Assembly (NCBI GenBank): GCA_028692205.1
Contig: JAQUXV010000103.1
Coordinates: 1 to 8,234 of the forward strand
Source: Eubacteriales bacterium
GTDB lineage: Bacteria; Bacillota_A; Clostridia; Christensenellales; Aristaeellaceae
Direction: 5' to 3'
Length of the DNA stretch: 8,234 nt
Shown here: piece after piece, positions 1 through 6,152 of the stretch
Layout: every line of letters begins with the position of its first letter
Numbering within the stretch: the stretch's first letter is position 1
Position numbers and translations under genes: made by a program
The notes under the pieces: model-generated
Databases searched by the model: none
The model's input: the letters and a program-made list of their open reading frames with translations, nothing else
What the model was told of the DNA's origin: nothing

Positions 1-38
1 TACGTAAGAGGAGCGCAAATTACAACGTCGCCTAACCC

Positions 39-113
39 GGTGCCATAGCCAAGCGGTAAGGCGAAGGTCTGCAAAACCTTTATTCCCCGGTTCAAATCCG
101 GGTGGCACCTCCA
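39..113 (+). tRNA. tRNA-Cys (anticodon GCA)
   Basis: The cloverleaf can be drawn in full. The acceptor stem GGTGCCA (39-45) pairs with TGGCACC (103-109). The D stem GCC (48-50) pairs with GGC (60-62). The anticodon stem AAGGT/ACCTT (64-68/76-80) encloses loop CTGCAAA with anticodon GCA at 71-73. The T stem CCCGG/CCGGG (86-90/98-102) encloses TTCAAAT. The discriminator base is T (110), as expected for cysteine tRNAs, and the CCA tail is encoded (111-113). It decodes UGC and UGU. Only 38 bases precede it and they hold no clear promoter, so it may be the last member of a tRNA cluster or be transcribed from beyond the window edge. A terminator hairpin follows after four bases. Confidence 0.97.
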
Positions 114-117
114 AAAG

Positions 118-160
118 AAAACACCCTATCGATTGGCGAAAGCTAACGACAGGGTGTTTT
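118..160 (+). terminator. Rho-independent terminator after tRNA-Cys, probably bidirectional
   Basis: A perfect 10-bp stem AAAACACCCT (118-127) / AGGGTGTTTT (151-160) continues, with one mismatch and one bulge, through TCG/CGA and TTGGC/GCTAA to a GAAA tetraloop (138-141). On the plus strand the stem ends in TTTT and stops the tRNA transcript. On the minus strand the outgoing sequence is TTTTCTTTT, so the hairpin can also end the leftward transcript of the DUF3048 gene, whose stop codon lies about 140 bases away. The interval 161-296 between them holds no recognisable gene. Confidence 0.85.
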
Positions 161-296
161 ACATGCCATCGGATTACGATAGAAAGCGGTGAGGCGAAAC
201 AGAAAGAACAATACCGGCTAAGATATGAACAATGTCCAAGCGTGTACAGGTTGCAGACGGTCGGAGACCAGCGAACGCGCCAAAAGGCAAGTATCT

Positions 297-1502
297 TCAA
301 TCGCCGCTGGTGAAGGTGCAAAGGGCTTCCACCGGAAATTGTGCGATAAAGGTCTTGCCCCGGTTAAACTGAAGCTCATTGCCCTGATCGTCGTAGAAAA
401 CGGTCGGCTCGCTCAGCGAAGCTCGCACCCAGTAACCGGGAATATAGCGATCGCCGATAAAGATATCGGCGTTTCCTTTGCCGATGCTGTGGATCGATAA
501 TTTATACAGACTGTTATCGATACGCTCGTACTCCACCCGCTGCACGATAAGGTTGGCAAAGGGGATCTCCACGTCGCTTTCGGTGCTTTCCGCCGTGGCA
601 AAAACGGTGAAGGGCGCCCACTTGGCCGGGTTAATTCCGGCGCCGCAGTAACGCAGGTAGGCATTCCGGCTCGGGTCGTATACGAAGTGGGTGATATTGT
701 ACTTGTAACCCCAGTCCAAGTTGATCACATCCGCCGCTGTATAATTGTCTCCATATAGAACTTCATCTGTAAACAGGAACGGGTGCGGCGTTGAAATATA
801 ATCATCGGGGATCGTATCACGCATGCTGATGATATCGGCATTGCGGTTGCCAGGCGCTTTTTTCCCTTGCACCCGGTAGCACATTTTCCGAAAACGATTC
901 GATAAGGTGTTGATCAGCATGCCTTTTTCCATTACACCGGTTTCCTGATAGACTTGCTGGGTTGCGGGGTCGTCCGAGTGGAAATCTCTAAAAAGTCCGC
1001 CGCCGAAAACGAAACCGGATTGCCATTCCTCCCGCAGCATCAGCGCACCGAGGCGGCAGGAGCGTACCGGCCCCACCCCAGCTGCGGGCTGCCCCTGCGC
1101 GAAGCAATCGCTGAATAAAACGGAAAAACGGGTGCCGCCGGTGTAGCCTGTGAGCTCTTCATACAGGACATCGGCATATTGGATGCCCCAGGGGGCGAAT
1201 TTCCCGGCCCCGGTTGTCTTGACCGTACGGTGATTAACGGTCACATCGCCCGTACGAACGTTGATTTGCACCAGCATGGGCAAATACTCGCCATCCCACG
1301 GCAACCCGGTAACCGGGCTTTCGCCGGGGATAACACTGCGGGAAACGAATGAGGATTGAACGTCGATTTCCCGGTCGGCGTTGTTTTGTAAAACGGTGTT
1401 GTTCTTTTTGGACAAGGTATACTGGGGCTGCTTTGCTGCCATGGCATACGGCGCTGTGCAAAGCAGTACACTCATCAGGATGATTGCCAGTATCTTTTTC
1501 AT
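297..1502 (-). CDS. Exported DUF3048 (YerB-like) protein
   Basis: The 401-aa product fits the DUF3048 family in length and order. Residues 1-22 are a signal peptide (MKK, a hydrophobic run, then a likely type I site after AMA). The N-terminal domain starts at SPVTGLP (62-68). It includes ADVLYEEL (110-117), GGTRFSVLFSD (122-132) and GVGPVRS (142-148), the most typical family stretch. The C-terminal domain includes TVFYDDQGNE (367-376) followed by RGKTFI (381-386). YerB of Bacillus is a lipoprotein of unknown biochemical role. Here the only early Cys (C15, preceded by LL) does not fit a lipobox, so secretion by signal peptidase I is more likely. The start is fixed by AGGAGGT (minus strand, 1508-1514) five bases upstream. 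No promoter is evident in the 116 bp before it, so it may be co-transcribed with the preceding exported protein. The family assignment is firm; the function is unknown. Confidence 0.9.
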   Translation of the reverse strand: MKKILAIILMSVLLCTAPYAMAAKQPQYTLSKKNNTVLQNNADREIDVQSSFVSRSVIPGESPVTGLPWDGEYLPMLVQINVRTGDVTVNHRTVKTTGAGKFAPWGIQYADVLYEELTGYTGGTRFSVLFSDCFAQGQPAAGVGPVRSCRLGALMLREEWQSGFVFGGGLFRDFHSDDPATQQVYQETGVMEKGMLINTLSNRFRKMCYRVQGKKAPGNRNADIISMRDTIPDDYISTPHPFLFTDEVLYGDNYTAADVINLDWGYKYNITHFVYDPSRNAYLRYCGAGINPAKWAPFTVFATAESTESDVEIPFANLIVQRVEYERIDNSLYKLSIHSIGKGNADIFIGDRYIPGYWVRASLSEPTVFYDDQGNELQFNRGKTFIAQFPVEALCTFTSGD

Positions 1503-1618
1503 GTCTGACCTCCTGTTGGGGCTTGCATTCCAATTATTGAATGAAATAGACAGGCCTATGATTGATTGGCTTCACGGTGCGATGTGCCGGGACGGCGGGA
1601 AGAGCCGAAGTTCGATCA

Positions 1619-2335
1619 TTAGTTTTCAACGGGCAGAGGAAGCTCGAGAATGCTGTCGGCGTCAATCTCCGCAAGTTTGTTGTAATAGTATAAACTCAGC
1701 GAGCTTTTAGACTTCTTCGCGCCTTCATCCCGCCAAATGACCCACAGGTCCAGAACAACATTGCCCCATGCCGTATGGGCATAGAAGGATTTATCGCTTT
1801 TGCAAACGTCCATCATCTTTTCCGCATCCCATTGGCCGCCCGGAAACATAAAGCGTGCCTTGCCGCTGATGCCGTACCTTTTCCCGCTGGTCGTAAAGAA
1901 GCGCCAGTCGGGATCGTCGTACTGCGCGGTTAGCTGTGTTTCCATGTCCAGATAGACCCCGATATCCTCCGCAACCATTCCTTCGAACTCAGTTGAATCG
2001 CTCGACCAGATGCTTCTTCCGGTCTTGCTGAGATGAATTTGGTTTATCCCAATCAGATTGGAGTTGAATTCCACAAGGAGACCGAATATATTGCTGTAGG
2101 CTGCAATATCATCAGCATAGTATTGGATGCCTGTCAGGTTTGGTGCGGAAAGCGTCCCGTCGGTTTTTTCCAATAGGATCTGCGCAACTTCATCCGGGGT
2201 AGCGGTATCGAAGGAAATGCCCAGATATTCGTGGAGAGCGCTTTCACCCTCCGTTTGCGCAAACCCAGTGAGAGGAACACAAGCCAGCAGAATCGCTGCC
2301 GCCAGACTAATCAGTGTGAACCGATGCTTCTTCAT
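1619..2335 (-). CDS. Hypothetical exported protein (238 aa), unrecognised family
   Basis: I do not recognise this protein. It starts MKKHRF, followed by a hydrophobic core and a type I cleavage site after GFA (about residue 26). A weak alternative is a lipobox LLAC ending at C19, which would make it an Lgt substrate; Leu at -2 is uncommon, so this is uncertain. The mature part opens with EYLGISFDTATPDEVAQIL (about 37-55), a 'small conserved start then helix' pattern seen in various clostridial secreted proteins. An apparently beta-rich, aromatic-rich body follows, including QYYADD, DWRFF and SLYYYNK near the C-terminus. No catalytic motif, repeat or membrane anchor is visible. AAGGAG (2342-2347) lies six bases before the ATG. 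The gene precedes the DUF3048 gene on the same strand. Parts of it are clearly more AT-rich than the operons to the right (for example 25 G/C of 60 in 2041-2100). Confidence 0.82.
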   Translation of the reverse strand: MKKHRFTLISLAAAILLACVPLTGFAQTEGESALHEYLGISFDTATPDEVAQILLEKTDGTLSAPNLTGIQYYADDIAAYSNIFGLLVEFNSNLIGINQIHLSKTGRSIWSSDSTEFEGMVAEDIGVYLDMETQLTAQYDDPDWRFFTTSGKRYGISGKARFMFPGGQWDAEKMMDVCKSDKSFYAHTAWGNVVLDLWVIWRDEGAKKSKSSLSLYYYNKLAEIDADSILELPLPVEN

Positions 2336-2383
2336 GCCATTCTCCTTTATAATGATATTATTTTTGATTTCTTAGAGCTAAAG

Positions 2384-2413
2384 TTTATAACTATAACTTC
2401 AAGGTTCTAACAA
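2384..2413 (-). promoter_or_regulatory. Candidate sigma-A promoter for the exported-protein pair
   Basis: On the minus strand, TTGTTA (2408-2413) is separated by 18 bp from TATAAA (2384-2389). The -10 box matches consensus at five of six bases and the -35 at four of six. The region 2349-2470 is AT-rich and lies just upstream of the signal-peptide gene that starts at 2335. The -10 sits within an AAGTT...AACTT inverted repeat (2381-2399) that might bind a regulator. This is the best match I found by eye; no other candidate is convincing. Confidence 0.4.
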
Positions 2414-2511
2414 TCCTCGTTGAAAAGTGTGAGATCGTATAATCTTGAGTATACAGCTTTCAGCAAGGGAAAGAACTATGCCGCCGTGCAATATAGGCAT
2501 AAATAATAACG

Positions 2512-2541
2512 AAAACCGGGGTAACATTTATCCCCGGTTTT
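2512..2541 (-). terminator. Rho-independent terminator of the lgt-serine hydrolase-recX operon
   Basis: A perfect 10-bp inverted repeat AAAACCGGGG (2512-2521) / CCCCGGTTTT (2532-2541) has a 10-base loop. Read on the minus strand it begins 36 bases after the recX stop codon and ends in TTTT followed by a T-rich run (CGTTATTATTT). It separates the right-hand operons from the exported-protein genes to the left. The stem is symmetric (A-tract on the other side), so weak activity on the plus strand is possible, but no plus-strand gene approaches it. Confidence 0.88.
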
Positions 2542-2577
2542 GACAAATTAACTTTGATAGAATGACCCGTTATGAGG

Positions 2578-3213
2578 CTATTCCGTTTCATCGTTCATGC
2601 TCTGTACAGCCGTTTCCACTGCCCGGCTCGCCTCGCCGTAGGCGTATCCCCGCCGCTGCATGGCGGCCAGCGCTTTTCGTTTTGCGTCGGCGGGGGGCTC
2701 GTTGTGGTGGCGTTTCAGCAGCTTCGCAGCCAGCGCGGCGGCCTGCTCATGCTGGTCGTCCTCGGCAAGCTCCGCCACGGCGGCTTCCGCGATGGCGCTG
2801 TCCACACCCTTAACGCGCAGTTCCTGTAATATCCGAGCCTTGCCGATCTGGTGGTCGGCCCGGGCTTTTGCCCATGCGCGGGCGAAGGCTTCGTCGTCCA
2901 GCAACGCTTCTTTTTCCAACTTATAGATTACCATTTCAAGGGTATCGGGTAAATATCCGCGCTGTGTCAGCCGCTGTTCCACTTCGCCCCGGCTGCGCGC
3001 GCGCACCGCCAGAAGGCGAACAGCACGGTCGAGCGCTTCCGGGTACTGCTGAACCAGCAAATCGTGTTTATATTGCGCCCAATCGAGCGCCTGCCCTTCC
3101 TGCAAAGGCAGCGCGCGGTATTCGGAGAAGGAGAGCCGAAAGGTTTCCGTGTCGTTTACTGTAACACGATAGCCGTTCCGTTCTTCACGGAACCCGGTTA
3201 CCAAGTCTTTCAT
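2578..3213 (-). CDS. recX: Regulatory protein RecX
   Basis: RecX binds RecA and modulates (usually inhibits) RecA filament growth during recombination and the SOS response. The 211-aa product has the family's three-helix tandem repeats. RAVRLLAVRARSRGEVEQRL (63-82) is followed by YLPDTLEMVIYKLEKEALLDDEAFARAWA (88-116, with the typical DDEAFA) and IGKARILQELRVKGV (123-137). A C-terminal repeat follows (AMQRRGYAYGEASRAV, about 184-199). The N-terminal 60 residues are a less conserved extension common in Firmicutes RecX. Two adjacent ATG codons (3216 and 3213) are possible. GGAGG at 3220-3224 is six bases from the 3213 ATG but only three from the 3216 ATG, so 3213 is chosen; the other adds one Met. 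The upstream serine hydrolase stop (TGA, 3215-3213) overlaps these starts, indicating translational coupling. It is the last gene of the operon, and recA is not in the window. Confidence 0.93.
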   Translation of the reverse strand: MKDLVTGFREERNGYRVTVNDTETFRLSFSEYRALPLQEGQALDWAQYKHDLLVQQYPEALDRAVRLLAVRARSRGEVEQRLTQRGYLPDTLEMVIYKLEKEALLDDEAFARAWAKARADHQIGKARILQELRVKGVDSAIAEAAVAELAEDDQHEQAAALAAKLLKRHHNEPPADAKRKALAAMQRRGYAYGEASRAVETAVQSMNDETE

Positions 3214-4397
3214 CATCGGCCTCCCGCAAAGAAAACATTGATCAGATCGCGGTTTAAGCAGCTCAGGTGCCCGAAACGCCGCTCGCTTGCGCCGCTGTTG
3301 AGGGAAACAAAGCCGTTGCCTTCGTCGTCGAAAAAAACGCCGTTCACCGCGCCGTACGCAAAGCCCTGATGCCCATAGAGGCGGCGGGCGCATACGGCCC
3401 GGTCGTCCAGCGTAAACAGGCCCATGCCGTGGCGCATATCCACCTCCTGCTGCGGCCAGCTGGAAAGCGGCTTTTTCATCTGCCGCACCGATTCCAGCGT
3501 AAGGAAAGCTTTCTCCTCGGCTTTTTCATCAGCCATCAGCGGCAAGGCGAGGCGCGCTAGACCTTCCGCCGTAACCAGCAGTCCGCCGGAACCCAACAGG
3601 TAATGCGTTTGCGGGTCCGGGGCATCCAGCGGTGCGGCACCGGCGGCGCGCTTGCGCGCGTCGAACGCGGGCGTGCGGGAGGGCGGAAGCACACGGTAAC
3701 TATTGGCAAGCGGTGCTTTGGTAAGTGAAGACAGGTCAAAGGTGGCCTGCGCGCCCAAGGGAGTAAAGAGCTCGCGATGCGCCAGCGTTTCCAGTGATTC
3801 GCCAAAGCGCTTCTCCAACAGGCAGCCAATCAGGCCCGCCGCGAAATTGCTGTATTGAAATTTCTCAAATGGTTTTCGACAGGTGAAACAGCCGCCGTCC
3901 GCAAGGATTTCTTCCACCGGGATAACGGAAGCAAAGGAACGGTAGTAAAGCGGCGAATCCATCAGGCCGGACGTGTGGCTGAGCAACGCCGCAAGCGGAA
4001 TGGGGGTGTCCGGATGGTTGGGGTTGCGAATCGGTTTACCCCAGAAGGCGGAAATGTCCTCGTATACATCCAGCTTACCCTGCGTTTGCAGGCGCATCAC
4101 CAGCAGGGCGCACGCCATTTTCGCAATGGACGCCGTACGGAAAAGCGTGTCGTCCGTAACGGGCGCAGACGGGTGCAGCGACGCGTACCCGGCAAGATAG
4201 CGCTCCGCGAGCTTGCCGTTTCGGATGCGCTGCACAGAGCCGCCGACAACGTGGTTGCGCTTCAATGTCTGTTCGATACGCGGAGCAAGGTGGTCAATAT
4301 CGTCTTCAGGGATAAGAACCTTCCGCCAGTTCGGCCGTAAGCCAAGTATGGGGAGCGCAAGTCCGTATAACAGGTTTTTCTGATAGCCGACGGGCAT
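3213..4397 (-). CDS. Serine hydrolase, beta-lactamase/penicillin-binding-protein fold (class C-like family)
   Basis: The 394-aa product belongs to the large Beta-lactamase (PF00144-type) serine hydrolase family, which includes class C lactamases, D-Ala-D-Ala peptidases and esterases. The three active-site motifs are all present: S90-I-A-K93 (SxxK, nucleophile Ser90), Y182-S-N184 (YxN), and G342-H-Q-G345 (HxG, in place of KTG). LLSHTSGL (138-145), the usual conserved stretch between motifs 1 and 2, is also intact. The N-terminus lacks a convincing signal peptide or anchor (only a short, weakly hydrophobic run at 8-20), so the enzyme may be cytoplasmic. Its substrate cannot be deduced, and true beta-lactam resistance is not implied. 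The ATG overlaps the lgt stop in TAATG, with GGAGG (4405-4409) inside the lgt end seven bases away. Its own stop overlaps the recX start. Both junctions argue for coupled translation. Confidence 0.93.
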   Translation of the reverse strand: MPVGYQKNLLYGLALPILGLRPNWRKVLIPEDDIDHLAPRIEQTLKRNHVVGGSVQRIRNGKLAERYLAGYASLHPSAPVTDDTLFRTASIAKMACALLVMRLQTQGKLDVYEDISAFWGKPIRNPNHPDTPIPLAALLSHTSGLMDSPLYYRSFASVIPVEEILADGGCFTCRKPFEKFQYSNFAAGLIGCLLEKRFGESLETLAHRELFTPLGAQATFDLSSLTKAPLANSYRVLPPSRTPAFDARKRAAGAAPLDAPDPQTHYLLGSGGLLVTAEGLARLALPLMADEKAEEKAFLTLESVRQMKKPLSSWPQQEVDMRHGMGLFTLDDRAVCARRLYGHQGFAYGAVNGVFFDDEGNGFVSLNSGASERRFGHLSCLNRDLINVFFAGGR

Positions 4398-5488
4398 TAT
4401 TCCACCTCCGCAGGCTTGGCCTGCACGAGCTCACGAGCAAGGCAGGCATAGGGGATTGCCAGATACGGCGGCACGGAAAGCCCCGCGTAAACAAAATAGG
4501 GGGATTGCCAAAGCCCGTTTAAGCCGAGCAGCAGCATGGCGAGGTAGACGGCCGCATCCGCGAATAGCCAGAACTTTGCAAAGCGGGGCGCGCCGTGCCA
4601 GAGCAACAGGCAAACACCGCCCGCTGCATACAGTGCCAGCGTGAAGGCGACGCCAGCGGCGCTCTGAGCAAGTAACGGGCGCGCGAAAGCGAGCACACCG
4701 GCGCACAACACGGCGGCAAGCGCGACACCATGATGTTTTTTTGCAAACCGTACAATGAACACGACCGCTACGGCGGCGCAGATCAGTAAACTTACATACT
4801 GGCTGACGCGGTACCCGAACAGGTATAGGCTGTCCGTGCGGAGCTGCTCCACCAAAAAGCGCCCACAGCCGTACAGAACCATGTACCAGAGAAACACATC
4901 TCCGTGGCGTTTAACGCGCTTGCGAAGCGCCCAAAGCACCAGAAAAACACCCCAATCCCACATGGATTCGTAAAAGAAAGTCGCTACGTGCCAGACTTCC
5001 GCGCCGTTTTCTGAAATCTGCACGCCTGCGGGGAAGAACTGCCACGCGGTGTTTGTGATCACGGGGCCGAACGCCTCGCGGTTAAAGTAATTACCCCAGC
5101 GGCCGATGGCCTGCGCCAGCACGAGCCCGGGCGCGGTGATGTCCAGCAGCGCGGCGAAGCTGCGTTTACGCACGCGGCAATAGATGTATACGCCCAGCGC
5201 GCCGCCGATGATGGAGCCGTACACGGCGATGCCGCCTTCCCAGATGTACAGGATGGAAATGGGGTTTTTAGCGAATTCGCTCAGCGTCATCAGCACATAA
5301 TAAAGCCGCGCGCCCACGATACCGCAGGGCACGGCGACTAAAACCATATCCAACATCGAGTCCTTCGGCAGACCGATGCGTTTTTCCTCGCGTGTCCCCA
5401 ACAGGTACGCGATCAGGATGCCCGACACCATCAGAACGCTGTACCACGGCAGGGAGCCGACTATATACCGGCTGTAGGGAATCGCCAT
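4397..5488 (-). CDS. lgt: Prolipoprotein diacylglyceryl transferase (Lgt) with C-terminal membrane extension
   Basis: Lgt moves diacylglycerol from phosphatidylglycerol to the lipobox cysteine of prolipoproteins, the first step of lipoprotein maturation in the membrane. Residues 1-250 form the Lgt domain, with about seven membrane helices. Alignment by spacing to the E. coli enzyme gives R130, N133, E138 and G141 in GRWGNYFNREAFG (for R143, N146, E151, G154). R210 and E214 in RFLVE correspond to R239 and E243. E. coli His103 is Tyr90 here. The protein is 363 aa; the family is usually about 260-300. Residues about 251-363 add three or four further hydrophobic segments (about 255-275, 277-297, 305-323, 331-350) of unknown role. 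AAAGGAGG (5497-5504) lies eight bases before the ATG, and the gene has its own consensus promoter. The stop overlaps the serine hydrolase start (TAATG). Confidence 0.95.
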   Translation of the reverse strand: MAIPYSRYIVGSLPWYSVLMVSGILIAYLLGTREEKRIGLPKDSMLDMVLVAVPCGIVGARLYYVLMTLSEFAKNPISILYIWEGGIAVYGSIIGGALGVYIYCRVRKRSFAALLDITAPGLVLAQAIGRWGNYFNREAFGPVITNTAWQFFPAGVQISENGAEVWHVATFFYESMWDWGVFLVLWALRKRVKRHGDVFLWYMVLYGCGRFLVEQLRTDSLYLFGYRVSQYVSLLICAAVAVVFIVRFAKKHHGVALAAVLCAGVLAFARPLLAQSAAGVAFTLALYAAGGVCLLLWHGAPRFAKFWLFADAAVYLAMLLLGLNGLWQSPYFVYAGLSVPPYLAIPYACLARELVQAKPAEVE

Positions 5489-5520
5489 GGCGGCAGCCTC
5501 CTTTACGCTTTTCTCCTCCG

Positions 5521-5549
5521 ATTATAGGCGTGCGCCCGAGGGCTGTCAA
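5521..5549 (-). promoter_or_regulatory. Perfect-consensus sigma-A promoter of the lgt operon
   Basis: On the minus strand the sequence reads TTGACA (5544-5549), 17 bp, then TATAAT (5521-5526): both hexamers match consensus exactly at the optimal spacing. Transcription would begin near 5514, giving a leader of roughly 26 nt that holds the AAAGGAGG site for lgt. The tetR stop codon TGA (5546-5548) is part of the -35 box, so the promoter starts inside the preceding gene. The spacer contains GCCC-TC-GGGC, a short inverted repeat whose role is unclear. lgt, the serine hydrolase and recX can thus be expressed independently of the regulated ABC operon. Confidence 0.9.
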
Positions 5550-6136
5550 GGTTCGGCGGTTCTCCCGCGCTCGCTGAGAAGCCCTTCCCAGAGAAGGTTC
5601 AGCACATCGCTCAGCAACTGCCCCAACGGCAGTTCCAGCTCCTCCAGCACGGCCGGTTCGCTTAAGTGGGAAACGGCGCCGATGAGCGTGTGCGCTGCCA
5701 GCGAGGCGCTTACGTTATTACGCAACAGGCCGGCAGTTTTCCCTTCCTCAATCACCCGCACGATGCTGTGCAGCAGAATGCGCCGCCGTGCCGCTTCGAT
5801 TTTATCATAAGCTTCCGGCACGTTTCGCTGCAAATCGATCAGCGCTTCCTTGTTGATTTTTGTTATCACACGAAGCACAGGCAGCATGAAGCGGTTCATT
5901 CTCTCCCGCGGGGAAAGGCCCGGATCGGCAAGCTGTGCGTTGATTTCGGCCTCCACCTTGTGGGAAAAGCCGTCCACACAGGCCAGAATCAGTTCCTTTT
6001 TTGAGGGAAAGTACTTATACAGCGTCGCCTTGCTCATGCCCAGCCGAACGGCGAGCTGATCCATGGTGACGGCAGAATACCCAATCTTGGAAAACAACCC
6101 GAAAGCCGCTTCCAGTATTCGTTCCCGTGGCTCCAT
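5546..6136 (-). CDS. TetR/AcrR-family transcriptional regulator
   Basis: The 196-aa product has the size and layout of a TetR repressor. The N-terminal DNA-binding domain runs RERILEAAFGLFSKIGYSAVT (about 4-24). A helix-turn-helix follows, MDQLAVRLGMSKATLYKYFPSKKELI (25-50), with the family's typical YxYFxSKxEL ending. The helical C-terminal part (51-196) would form the ligand pocket and dimer interface and is not similar to anything I can name. The ATG at 6136 is chosen because GGAGG (6144-6148) lies seven bases upstream; the reading frame stays open to 6181, but that would overlap the permease gene and lacks a comparable ribosome site. It follows the permease gene by 16 bases and is therefore very likely co-transcribed with the ABC transporter, which it probably represses together with itself. 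The inducing ligand is unknown. Confidence 0.94.
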   Translation of the reverse strand: MEPRERILEAAFGLFSKIGYSAVTMDQLAVRLGMSKATLYKYFPSKKELILACVDGFSHKVEAEINAQLADPGLSPRERMNRFMLPVLRVITKINKEALIDLQRNVPEAYDKIEAARRRILLHSIVRVIEEGKTAGLLRNNVSASLAAHTLIGAVSHLSEPAVLEELELPLGQLLSDVLNLLWEGLLSERGRTAEP

Positions 6137-6152
6137 TTCATTGCCTCCAAAC

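Noticed and set aside
225..500. 91-codon plus-strand open frame next to the tRNA terminator
   Set aside because: Most of it is antisense to the end of the DUF3048 gene; no ribosome site and no recognisable domain. The possibility that the tRNA 3' end is an attachment site was also considered, but no repeat of it is visible in the window.
2438..2443. TATAAT on the plus strand suggesting a rightward promoter
   Set aside because: The only -35-like sequence upstream (TTGAAA, 2420-2425) is 12 bp away, too close, and no plus-strand gene follows.
3214..3393. Upstream extension of the recX frame by 60 codons
   Set aside because: The extra residues are a basic, low-complexity read of the serine hydrolase C-terminus in another frame. 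The ribosome site and coupled ATG pair at 3213-3216 mark the true start.
3855..4340. 161-codon open frame on the plus strand, opposite the serine hydrolase gene
   Set aside because: It is exactly antisense to a gene with intact catalytic motifs, is rich in Arg/Gly/Val as expected of a high-GC shadow frame, and has no recognisable motif.
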